From an uncultured Desulfovibrio sp. (GTDB lineage Bacteria; Desulfobacterota; Desulfovibrionia; Desulfovibrionales; Desulfovibrionaceae), in the NCBI GenBank assembly GCA_947177645.1, contig CAMWVJ010000103.1, positions 1-5,572 on the forward strand: 5,572 nt of DNA, in the 5' to 3' direction. This document shows positions 1 through 5,572 of the stretch, piece after piece. Positions within the stretch are counted from its first letter, which is position 1. The number at the start of each line of letters is the position of its first letter. Position numbers and translations under genes: made by a program. The notes under the pieces are model-generated. The model was not told where the DNA came from, did not search any database, and saw only the letters and a program-made list of their open reading frames with translations.

Positions 1-1
1 G

Positions 2-292
2 GGCTATGCCGACGACCTCATGGCCGCGGCCAGGGCCGCGGGCGCGGGCGGCGGCACCATCCTCAAGGCGCGCGGCACCGGCACCGAGGCCGACGCCAGC
101 TTTTTCGGCATCACCATCGTGCCGGAAAAGGAAGTGCTCCTCGTGCTCGCGCCCGACGAGGCTGCGCCGGCCATCTTCGAGGCCGTGCGGACGACGCCCT
201 GCCTTGAGGAACCGGGTTCGGGCATCATCTTCAGCGTGCCGGCCGAGGACTTCTTCCCCCTGGGTCCCGGTCGGGGCCACGCAGCCCGCTGA
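2..292 (+). CDS. PII-like signalling protein, C-terminal part (5' end outside window)
   Basis: This is an open frame entering from the left edge and giving 96 residues before TGA at 290-292. The visible part reads AARAAGAGGGTILKARGTGTE near residues 8-29, then a strand-rich FFGITIVPEKEVLLVLAP and a C-terminal CLEEPGSGIIFSVPAEDF. This matches the second half of PII-superfamily (GlnB/GlnK-like) proteins of the divergent kind usually annotated as P-II family nitrogen regulator: a small ferredoxin-like trimer that binds nucleotides or other effectors. The classical GlnB B-loop and C-loop signatures are not exact, so the ligand and partner cannot be named and a nitrogen role is not proven. The T-loop half lies upstream of the window. 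The ATG at 20 is internal to the family fold, so it is unlikely to be the true start. It lies 52 bp before the MBOAT gene on the same strand. Whether they share a transcript is not clear from the sequence. Confidence 0.8.
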   Translation, partial: GYADDLMAAARAAGAGGGTILKARGTGTEADASFFGITIVPEKEVLLVLAPDEAAPAIFEAVRTTPCLEEPGSGIIFSVPAEDFFPLGPGRGHAAR

Positions 293-327
293 GCCTGCGG
301 GCGCAGCCTGAAACTGCCTGCGGGCGC
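293..327. repeat. 12-bp direct repeat in spacer before MBOAT gene
   Basis: GCCTGCGGGCGC occurs at 293-304 and again at 316-327, a period of 23 bp, directly after the stop codon of the PII-like gene. Two identical 12-mers in a 52-bp spacer are more than expected by chance even at high GC. The repeat could be a regulator site or a local duplication. Nothing in the sequence decides between these. Confidence 0.5.
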
Positions 328-336
328 GCACAGGCA
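315..336 (+). other. Possible hairpin just upstream of the MBOAT start
   Basis: TGCCTG at 315-320 is perfectly complementary to CAGGCA at 331-336, with a GC-rich 10-base loop that could add two more pairs if two bases bulge. The hairpin ends 8 bases before the ATG at 345. No run of T follows, so it does not look like an intrinsic terminator. If it forms in mRNA it would sit where a ribosome binding site should be, and no good Shine-Dalgarno is visible there. A stem of this length can arise by chance in such GC-rich DNA. Confidence 0.3.
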
Positions 337-344
337 CGGTCGAC

Positions 345-1919
345 ATGCTCTTCAGCTCCTACAGCTTCCTTTTCTGCTTCCTGCCGCTGGCGCTTCTCGC
401 GTGGCAGCTCACGGCGCGCGCGGCGGCGCAGCCCGAACAGGCGCTCGCCTGGCTTTTGCTCGCGCTCTCGCTTGTCTTCTATGCCTTCTGGGGCCTCGGC
501 TTCCTCGTGCTGCTGCTGGGCCTCATCGTCATGAACCACGCTTTCGGCACGGCGCTCGCCGCGCCGCAGCAGGAAGGCGGGGGCACACGCCGCCTTTCCC
601 GCAGGGGCCTGCTCGCCGTGGCCCTCGCCTGCAACCTGCTGCCGCTCCTCTGGTTCAAGTACGCGGGCTTTCTCGTTGATTGCGCGGCATGGCTGTGCGG
701 GACGGACTGGAGCTTCACGCCGCAGGGGCTTCCGCTCGGCATCTCCTTTTACACCTTCATCCAGATCGCGTGGCTCGTGGCCGTCTACCGGCGCGAAACG
801 GCGCCCGAGGGCCTGGCCGCGCACGCGCTCTTCACCTCCTGCTTCGCGTGGGTGATTTCCGGGCCCATCGTGCGCTATGGCCAGATGGGCCCGCAACTGG
901 GGGCGCTCGCCGGCCTTCGGGCCGAAAATCTCGCCCGCGGCTTTACCCTGCTGGCCCTCGGGCTCGGCAAGAAGGTGCTGCTCGCGGACAGCATCGGCGC
1001 CTATGCGGACGCCGTGTTCAACGCCGCGGCCCGGGGCATCTGGCCCTCCACGCTGGAGGCGTGGCTCGGCTCGCTCGCCTATACCTTCCAGCTCTATTTC
1101 GACTTTTCCGGCTATACGGACATGGCCCTCGGGCTCGGACTCATGCTCGGGCTCAGGCTCCCCGAGAATTTCGCCTCGCCCTACAAGGCCACGGGCATTG
1201 TGGACTTCTGGCGGCGCTGGCACATCACCCTCGGCGCGTGGCTGCGCGACTTCCTCTATATCCCGCTCGGCGGCAACCGGCGCGGGCGCCTGCGCCAGTA
1301 TGCGAACCTCTTTCTGACCATGCTCATCGGCGGCGCGTGGCACGGCGCCGGCTGGACCTTCATCATCTGGGGCGCGCTCCACGGGGCCATGCTGTCGGTG
1401 AACCACTTTTTCCGCGCCTCTGTGCGCGGAACGCTGGCCGAGCGGCTGCTGGCGCGGGCGCCCGGGCGCCTTTTCTGCGTGGCCTTCACCTTTTTCTGCA
1501 TCAACCTTTGCTGGGTGGTGTTCCGCGCGCCAAACCTTGACACGGACCTGACCATCTACACGGCCATGGCCGGCGCCGGGCCTGAGGTGTGGCCCCCGCT
1601 CATGGCGCCCGACGCCGGGGCGGGACTCGAGGGCTTTCTCGCCCGGCTCGATCCGGCATCGCCGGACAGCCTCATGGCCGCGCTTTTGCCCAACCGCTTT
1701 TTCAGCGGCTGGCTGCCCTTTGCGCTGCTCGCCGTGTGCGGCGTCATCGTCTGGGGCTGCCCCAACAGTCAGGAAGTGGTCTTCGGCCCGAAGGAGGGGG
1801 CGCGCACCTGCGTGCGCTGGCGCCCGACGACGGGATGGGCCGCTGCGCTCGCCGTGCTGACCTTCGCCGCCCTGGTGCTGGCCTCGCGGGAAACCGTGTT
1901 TCTCTATTTCCAGTTCTAG
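345..1919 (+). CDS. AlgI-type MBOAT membrane O-acyltransferase
   Basis: The product is a 524-residue polytopic inner-membrane protein of the MBOAT family (AlgI/DltB/PatA type). These proteins move an acyl group, usually acetyl from cytoplasmic acyl-CoA, through the membrane for O-acylation of exported polymers. The N-terminus MLFSSYSFLFCFLPL is the typical AlgI start, which fixes the ATG at 345 despite a poor Shine-Dalgarno. About 10-12 hydrophobic segments are visible, from residues 3-23 to about 496-515. The family core is intact: YFDFSGYTDMALGLG (251-265), FWRRWHITLGAWLRDFLYIP (288-307), then GGAWHGAGWTF (329-339), whose His333 corresponds to the essential MBOAT histidine, and a second histidine at 346 in GALHG. 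Length is normal for AlgI-like proteins. A less conserved stretch of about 60 residues (395-455) precedes the last membrane segments. The next gene, 11 bp downstream, encodes the SGNH-like partner usual for this family. Acceptor polymer and acyl group cannot be read from the sequence. Confidence 0.93.
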   Translation: MLFSSYSFLFCFLPLALLAWQLTARAAAQPEQALAWLLLALSLVFYAFWGLGFLVLLLGLIVMNHAFGTALAAPQQEGGGTRRLSRRGLLAVALACNLLPLLWFKYAGFLVDCAAWLCGTDWSFTPQGLPLGISFYTFIQIAWLVAVYRRETAPEGLAAHALFTSCFAWVISGPIVRYGQMGPQLGALAGLRAENLARGFTLLALGLGKKVLLADSIGAYADAVFNAAARGIWPSTLEAWLGSLAYTFQLYFDFSGYTDMALGLGLMLGLRLPENFASPYKATGIVDFWRRWHITLGAWLRDFLYIPLGGNRRGRLRQYANLFLTMLIGGAWHGAGWTFIIWGALHGAMLSVNHFFRASVRGTLAERLLARAPGRLFCVAFTFFCINLCWVVFRAPNLDTDLTIYTAMAGAGPEVWPPLMAPDAGAGLEGFLARLDPASPDSLMAALLPNRFFSGWLPFALLAVCGVIVWGCPNSQEVVFGPKEGARTCVRWRPTTGWAAALAVLTFAALVLASRETVFLYFQF

Positions 1920-1924
1920 GCGGT
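1918..1924 (+). promoter_or_regulatory. Ribosome binding site deciding the start of the SGNH-like gene
   Basis: AGGCGGT differs by one base from AGGAGGT and ends 6 bases before the ATG at 1931. It overlaps the TAG stop of the MBOAT gene, so the ribosome could reinitiate directly. This favours the ATG at 1931 over the in-frame ATG at 1940 and over the much longer open frame extending upstream through the MBOAT coding region. Confidence 0.55.
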
Positions 1925-1930
1925 ACGGGT

Positions 1931-3223
1931 ATGCGCGCTATGGAGACAGAGACCACGCAAGCGCCGCAAGCGGCGGCATGGCTTCGCCGCTACTTCCTCA
2001 TCCTGGCGGGGCTCGGACTTTTCGGGCTGCTCGTGCTCGCGCCCTATGCGGCATGGTGGCTCTACGCAAGCGGCGATGCCGCCGTGGAGCGCGCCGTGGC
2101 CGCGCAAAGTTCCGGCCGCTTCGCCCTGTTCGGCTCCGGTGTGTCGCAGGATTTCGTGGACTACAAGCTCAGGCTCTATGCGGCCATCAAGCCGGACATC
2201 GCGGCCGTGGGCTCCTCCCGCGTCATGCAGTTCCGCGGGGCGTGGTTCCGCAAGCCCTTCTGCAACATGGGCGGCGTGGCGGGGAATCTCGCCGTGCTTC
2301 GCTCCACCGTGGACGCCATGCTGCGTATCCACAAGCCCGAGGCGGTCATCCTGGGCCTGGATTTCTGGTGGTTCCTGCCGCAGTGGGAGGCCGAGCCCTT
2401 CAAGGAGGTGCCCCCCACCTCCGGCTCGTACAATTACAGCTTCGCCAGCCTGAAAAAGCCGTGGCAATGGCTATTGGAGGGCAAGATCTCCCCGCAGGAG
2501 CTGGCCGCGCCCGTGCTCGGCCTCTTCGGCGCGGGCTTTCGCGAAGACCGCTTCGGCATCATGGCCCAGCAGACCGACGACGGCTTCGGCCCGGACGGCT
2601 CGTGGTATGCCACGGCCGAGGCCACGGGGCAGCAGCGCCCGCTGGACTTCCAGTTCCGCGATACGCTCGCGCAGGTGGCCGGGGGCACCAAGGCCTTCTA
2701 CCGCGCGCGGCCCGGGCAGGACGGCCCCTCGGAGGCGCATCTCGACGCCTTCGCCGAGATCTGGTGCCGGCTGCGCAGCCGGGGCGTCAAGACCTTTGTG
2801 TTCATCGCGCCGCTCTCCCCCCGGGTGCTTGAGGCCATGCGCAAAACGCCCGGGGCCTGGCCGCATCTCTTCCGTCTGCGCGAGGCGCTGGCAAGCCGCG
2901 GCATCGACGCCCTCGACTGCACGGACGCACGCGGCTTCGCCTCCGGCGACTGCGAATTCATTGACGGCTTTCACGGCGGCGAAGTAAGCTATGCGCGCAT
3001 CCTGCGCCGCATGGCCGACCGCTGGCCGGCCCTGCTCGCCTATGTGGACATGGAAAAGCTGGATGCGGTCATCAGCGGTTGGGCCGGGCATGTGCTCGTG
3101 CCGGACAGCCGCCTGACCGCGCTCCCGGAGACGGACTTCATGCGCCTCGGCTGCCCCAAGCGGGCGCCGGACGACGGGCCGCCCGGAAGAGACGCTGGCG
3201 CCCCGAGGAATGACCGGCCATGA
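1931..3223 (+). CDS. Membrane-anchored SGNH-like protein, AlgJ/DltD-type MBOAT partner
   Basis: From ATG 1931 the protein has 430 residues. A short cytoplasmic N-terminus is followed by one strongly hydrophobic segment (about 22-46), so the rest probably faces the periplasm. SGNH-hydrolase landmarks are visible: AAVGSSRVMQF (91-101), where Ser96 takes the place of the GDS nucleophile; a Gly/Asn-rich stretch CNMGGVAGNL (111-120); a core strand VILGLDFWWF (139-148); and near the end FIDGFHGG (343-350), giving the DxxH pair Asp345 and His348. Overall similarity to a named family was not recognised beyond these blocks. By analogy with AlgJ/AlgX, PatB and DltD it would act with the upstream MBOAT to place an acyl group on an exported polymer. 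A hydrolase (deacylase) role is the main alternative. A tail of about 80 residues follows DxxH, ending in a Pro/Asp/Arg-rich, probably disordered stretch (410-430). Its stop codon overlaps the next start (ATGA), suggesting translational coupling. Confidence 0.8.
   Translation: MRAMETETTQAPQAAAWLRRYFLILAGLGLFGLLVLAPYAAWWLYASGDAAVERAVAAQSSGRFALFGSGVSQDFVDYKLRLYAAIKPDIAAVGSSRVMQFRGAWFRKPFCNMGGVAGNLAVLRSTVDAMLRIHKPEAVILGLDFWWFLPQWEAEPFKEVPPTSGSYNYSFASLKKPWQWLLEGKISPQELAAPVLGLFGAGFREDRFGIMAQQTDDGFGPDGSWYATAEATGQQRPLDFQFRDTLAQVAGGTKAFYRARPGQDGPSEAHLDAFAEIWCRLRSRGVKTFVFIAPLSPRVLEAMRKTPGAWPHLFRLREALASRGIDALDCTDARGFASGDCEFIDGFHGGEVSYARILRRMADRWPALLAYVDMEKLDAVISGWAGHVLVPDSRLTALPETDFMRLGCPKRAPDDGPPGRDAGAPRNDRP
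3205..3209 (+). promoter_or_regulatory. Ribosome binding site for the Sel1-repeat gene
   Basis: GAGGA inside the 3' end of the SGNH-like gene lies 10 bases before the ATG at 3220. That spacing is slightly long but usable. Together with the ATGA overlap it supports 3220 as the start. The resulting N-terminus is a good signal peptide. Confidence 0.5.
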
Positions 3224-4392
3224 ATGGTGTGCTTTCCCTGCTGAAAAAGACCGCGCTGGCCTGCGCCGTGCTGCTGGCGCTCGCGCTGGCCCCCGGCGTG
3301 CCCTGGGCCGCGCAGAAGGGCGGCGCGAAGGCGCCTGCGGCCCCGGCTCCCGCTGCCGCACCGGCACCGCTGCCCGAGCCGCCGGCGCCCGTGTGGCCGG
3401 AAGGCCCGGCCGGGGACGCCGCGCGGGCCTTTGCCGCGGGCGACATTGCCAGGGCGCGGGCCATCTGGGAGAAACTGGCGGAAGAGGGCGACGGCCAGGC
3501 CATGAACAACCTGGGCGTCCTCTATGACCAGGGCCACGGCGTCGAGCCCGACGTGGGCCGGGCGCTCCATTGGTTCGCCAAGTCGGCCGAGGCCGGGAAC
3601 GCCTCTGGCATGAGCAATTACGGCCGCATGCTCGAGCAGGGCCGCGGCATGGAGGCCAACCCGGCCGAGGCGGCGCGCTGGTTCGACCTCGCCGCGCGTC
3701 AGGGCCAGCCCGAGGCGCAGTACAATCTCGGCTTTCTCTATGAGCACGGGCGCGGCGTGCCCCGTGACGACGCCGCGGCCGCTGCCTGGTACAGCCGCGC
3801 CGCCTCCCAGCGCCAGCGCGAGGCCTTGGGGCGGCTCGGGCATTTCTACCGGGTGGGCCGGGGCGTGGCGGTCAATCCGCAGCGCGCGAGCCTGTTGCTC
3901 TATGCCGCGGCCATGGAGGGCCTTCCGGCGGCCATCGAGGAGTTGAGGCTCATGGCGCCCGAGGGCCAGCCGCCCGCGGTGCTCTTCGGGCAAAAGCTCG
4001 ACACGGCCACGCGCGCCGGCATGCGCGAGGCCCTGCACAAGGCCGGGGCCACGCCGCGCAGCGAGGATGCAAGCAAGATCTGCGACACCTACGACGCCAG
4101 CCGCGTGGTGCCCGGCGCCACGGAAATGGCCGTCTGCTACGGCCGCGGCAAGGACGCGCGGCTCGCCTTCATCAAGATCGACTATCCCGCGCCCGACAAG
4201 GCCCAGGCCGAGGCCATCCTCAAGATGGTGGAGGGCCGCTTCGGCACGCCCGCAGCCGGCGAGGGCGAGGATTCGCGCCTCTGGAACCTGGGCTCCACCC
4301 TCGTGGCCACGCAGTACGCGCCCACCCACGGCCAGATGAGCCTCATGTACATGGTGCCCGCCGTATATCACGAAACGCGCGGCGCGCGCTGA
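3220..4392 (+). CDS. Exported Sel1-repeat protein with C-terminal cysteine-containing domain
   Basis: The 390-residue product begins with a Sec signal peptide (KK at 9-10, hydrophobic 11-25, likely cleavage after VPWAA near residue 31). An Ala/Pro-rich linker (36-64) follows. A degenerate helical repeat (65-90) leads into four Sel1 repeats of exactly 36 residues: 91-126, 127-162, 163-198 and 199-234. Each carries the consensus A..NLG.LY..G.GV..D...A..W...AA..G in more or less degraded form. Residues 280-390 form a separate, probably alpha/beta domain, with Cys288 and Cys306 as a possible disulfide and a WNLGSTLVATQY strand pair near 355-366. I do not recognise that domain. Sel1 repeats form solenoids that bind proteins, so a periplasmic scaffold or adaptor role is likely. 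The gene overlaps the SGNH-like gene by 4 bp, tying it to the MBOAT cassette. AlgK is a remote analogy only: it is a lipoprotein and this protein has no usable lipobox. A free-standing stress or TPR-type protein is an alternative. Confidence 0.9.
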   Translation: MNGVLSLLKKTALACAVLLALALAPGVPWAAQKGGAKAPAAPAPAAAPAPLPEPPAPVWPEGPAGDAARAFAAGDIARARAIWEKLAEEGDGQAMNNLGVLYDQGHGVEPDVGRALHWFAKSAEAGNASGMSNYGRMLEQGRGMEANPAEAARWFDLAARQGQPEAQYNLGFLYEHGRGVPRDDAAAAAWYSRAASQRQREALGRLGHFYRVGRGVAVNPQRASLLLYAAAMEGLPAAIEELRLMAPEGQPPAVLFGQKLDTATRAGMREALHKAGATPRSEDASKICDTYDASRVVPGATEMAVCYGRGKDARLAFIKIDYPAPDKAQAEAILKMVEGRFGTPAAGEGEDSRLWNLGSTLVATQYAPTHGQMSLMYMVPAVYHETRGAR

Positions 4393-4393
4393 A

Positions 4394-4412
4394 AGCCGCT
4401 CCCTCAGCGGCT
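4394..4412. terminator. Hairpin between convergent genes, candidate bidirectional terminator
   Basis: AGCCGCT (4394-4400) pairs perfectly with AGCGGCT (4406-4412) around the 5-base loop CCCTC. It lies just after the Sel1-gene stop and overlaps the stop of the minus-strand lipoprotein gene (4404-4406). The position is right for a terminator serving both directions, but there is no T-run on the + side and only TTTC on the - side, so intrinsic termination would be weak. Confidence 0.4.
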
Positions 4413-4559
4413 GCCCGTGCCCACGCTGATGACGGTCTGCCCGCGCGGGCGCACCTCCACGCCCTGCCCGGCGCAAGCCGCCAGCAGCGCGCAGCAGAGC
4501 AGCAGCGCCACGGCGCCCGGGAGTGTGCGGACGCGCCGCCGGCGGCGTTCCTCGTTCAT
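4404..4559 (-). CDS. Small 51-residue lipoprotein, translationally coupled to cysE
   Basis: Start ATG at 4559-4557 and stop TGA at 4406-4404. The peptide has a positively charged N-terminus (five Arg in a row at 5-9), a hydrophobic stretch LPGAVALLLCCALLAA (13-28) and a lipobox LAAC with Cys29, the expected lipidation site for signal peptidase II. The mature part is only 23 residues, CAGQGVEVRPRG followed by QTVISVGTGSR. Residue +2 is Ala, not Asp, so outer-membrane sorting is expected. The gene overlaps the end of cysE by ATGA. The nearest purine-rich site, GGAAG, is only 2 bases from ATG, so translation probably depends on coupling. A longer version starting at 4628 is possible but would bury the signal peptide behind 23 charged residues and overlap cysE by more than 70 bp. 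No function is recognised. Being so short, it could be missed by automatic annotation or be non-functional. Confidence 0.7.
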   Translation of the reverse strand: MNEERRRRRVRTLPGAVALLLCCALLAACAGQGVEVRPRGQTVISVGTGSR

Positions 4560-5485
4560 GGCTTCCGGCCCTTGCTGTTCCCTTTCTGCGAGATGTGCGC
4601 GCCTGGCGGCACATCCTCTGTTATCCACACATTGCCGCCGATGACCGCGCCCTTGCCGATGGTGACGCGCCCGAGGATGGTCGCCCCGGCATAGACGGTC
4701 ACGTCATCGCAGAGCACGGGATGGCGCGGGATACCCTTGGTCAGCGTGCCGTCCGGGTTCTTGGGGAAGGAGAGCGCCCCCAGGGTCACGCCCTGGTAGA
4801 GGCGGCAGCCGCGGCCGATGACGCAGGTCTCGCCGATGACCACGCCCGTGCCGTGGTCGATGAAGAATTCCTCGCCGATGGTGGCGCCGGGGTGGATGTC
4901 GATGCCCGTGGCCGAGTGCGCCATTTCCGCGATGATGCGCGGGATGAGCGGCACCTTGAGCCGGTAAAGCTCGTGGGCCACGCGGTGATGGAACATGGCC
5001 GTGAGCGAGGGATAACAGAAGATGGTCTCGCCGGGGCTTCTGGCGGCCGGGTCGCCCTCGTAGGCGGCGGTGGCGTCGCCGGCGAGCAGCCGCCGGATCT
5101 CGGGCAGGCGCTCCATGAAGGCCAGCGCGGCGGAAAGCCCGCGCTCCTCGCAGCGCCCGCAGGGGCCGGAGTCGTCCTCGCCGTCAGCGCAGTCGAAGCA
5201 GAGGCCGCTCACGATCTGCTCGCCGAGGCGGCGCAGGATGGTGTCGAGATTGGCGGCGAGGTGGTAGCGCATGGACTCGCGGCCCACGCGCACCGGCCCG
5301 AAATAGCCGGGGAAGATGGCCGCGCGCAGCCGGCCCATGACCTCGCGCAGGGTCTCCAGCGAGGGCATGGGCGCGCCGTGGGCCTGGCGGTGCCAGACAG
5401 CATCGAGGGATTCGGGGCGGCAGAGGCGTTCCGTCACTGCGTCGAGCGTGGCATGCACGCCGCTTCCGCCAAGGGAAAATGCCAT
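4556..5485 (-). CDS. cysE: Serine O-acetyltransferase (EpsC/long CysE type)
   Basis: This cytoplasmic enzyme transfers acetyl from acetyl-CoA to L-serine to give O-acetylserine, the substrate of cysteine synthase. Of 309 residues, an N-terminal helical domain (about 10-190) includes the family stretch GDPAARSPGETIFCYPSLTA (144-163) and HHRVAHELYRL (166-176). The left-handed beta-helix of hexapeptide repeats follows (about 196-292). Catalytic residues are present: Asp196 in DIHPGA and His211 in FIDHGTG, 15 apart as in E. coli CysE, and VIGET at 216-220. QGVTLGALSF (231-240), RHP (254-256) and IGGNVW (282-287) are also intact. Two oddities stand out: a CxxC-x9-CxxC insert (Cys96, 99, 109, 112), and a C-terminus ending KGRKP with no terminal Ile. 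The start at 5485 is supported by AAGGA at a 7-base distance. It heads a minus-strand unit with the small lipoprotein. Confidence 0.96.
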   Translation of the reverse strand: MAFSLGGSGVHATLDAVTERLCRPESLDAVWHRQAHGAPMPSLETLREVMGRLRAAIFPGYFGPVRVGRESMRYHLAANLDTILRRLGEQIVSGLCFDCADGEDDSGPCGRCEERGLSAALAFMERLPEIRRLLAGDATAAYEGDPAARSPGETIFCYPSLTAMFHHRVAHELYRLKVPLIPRIIAEMAHSATGIDIHPGATIGEEFFIDHGTGVVIGETCVIGRGCRLYQGVTLGALSFPKNPDGTLTKGIPRHPVLCDDVTVYAGATILGRVTIGKGAVIGGNVWITEDVPPGAHISQKGNSKGRKP

Positions 5486-5572
5486 GGGTGCATCCTTTTG
5501 AGCTTTGTTCTGCTTTTGTGTTGGTTGCGCAGCTGTGCGGCCTGTGTATTGCCGAAAGTCTCCGTCAAAAAC
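5486..5572 (-). promoter_or_regulatory. Upstream region and ribosome binding site of cysE
   Basis: This stretch is clearly more AT-rich than the coding DNA. Read on the minus strand, AAGGA (5497-5493) precedes the ATG by 7 bases, a good Shine-Dalgarno. A TTGACG element (5568-5563) resembles a sigma-70 -35 box, but no convincing -10 hexamer sits 16-18 bases downstream. The promoter itself is therefore only a possibility, and may lie partly beyond the window. No riboswitch or clear operator was recognised. Confidence 0.45.

Noticed and set aside
231..1406. Long 391-residue open frame on the minus strand opposite the MBOAT gene
   Set aside because: It is a composition artefact: rich in Glu, Gly, Arg and Pro with no domain signature, and antisense to a gene with intact family motifs. 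The long minus-strand frames at 2471-3367 and 3040-4614 were rejected for the same reason.
1589..1930. Upstream extension of the SGNH-like frame to an ATG at 1589
   Set aside because: It lies within the MBOAT coding region in another frame, has an Arg/Ala/Gly-rich composition typical of a shadow frame in GC-rich DNA, and would put 114 residues before the membrane anchor.
3220..3270. Sel1 protein as an AlgK-like lipoprotein through Cys15
   Set aside because: The context TALAC has Ala at -3 and Leu at -2, which does not fit the lipobox, and the hydrophobic core continues well past it to a good signal peptidase I site.
345..5485. Functional link between CysE and the MBOAT cassette because both are acetyltransferases
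   Set aside because: The genes are convergent, not co-transcribed, and CysE acts on free serine in the cytoplasm. Sharing acetyl-CoA is not evidence of a shared pathway.
5539..5568. Complete sigma-70 promoter for cysE starting from TTGACG
   Set aside because: The hexamers at 16-18 bases spacing (around ACAGGC) do not resemble TATAAT, and the better TACACA is only 14 bases away. Only the -35-like element is noted.

Overview
The window (5,572 bp, strongly GC-rich) holds six protein-coding genes packed almost end to end. Four are on the + strand: the end of a PII-like gene, an MBOAT acyltransferase, an SGNH-like protein and a Sel1-repeat protein. Two are on the - strand: a serine O-acetyltransferase and a 51-residue lipoprotein. 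Protein style (a PII-like protein with a GTILKARGTGTE core, a long EpsC-type CysE with a cysteine-rich insert, GC-rich codon use) suggests a delta-proteobacterial sulfate reducer of the Desulfovibrionaceae type. This is an impression from recalled family resemblance, not from a search. No rRNA, tRNA, CRISPR array, insertion sequence or phage gene was seen.

Layout. Bases 2-292 are the 3' end of the PII-like gene. A 52-bp spacer with a 12-bp direct repeat and a possible hairpin follows. Bases 345-1919 encode an AlgI-type MBOAT membrane acyltransferase. Eleven bases later, 1931-3223 encode a membrane-anchored SGNH-like protein with GSS and DxxH motifs, the usual partner of such an MBOAT. Its stop overlaps the start of 3220-4392, an exported protein with four exact 36-residue Sel1 repeats and a cysteine-containing C-terminal domain. 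An 11-bp gap containing part of a hairpin separates this gene from the convergent minus-strand pair: cysE (5485-4556), whose stop overlaps the start of a tiny lipoprotein gene (4559-4404). Bases 5486-5572 are the AT-richer upstream region of cysE.

How the genes may work together. The MBOAT and SGNH pair fits an envelope O-acylation machine: the MBOAT would pass an acyl group (usually acetyl) across the membrane, and the SGNH protein would handle it on an exported glycan or other envelope polymer. The coupled periplasmic Sel1 protein would be a third, scaffold-like component, loosely recalling AlgK in alginate systems. No polymerase or glycosyltransferase lies in the window, so the acceptor is unknown. 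CysE makes O-acetylserine for cysteine synthesis and is probably unrelated to the acylation cassette, though both systems are likely to draw on acetyl-CoA.
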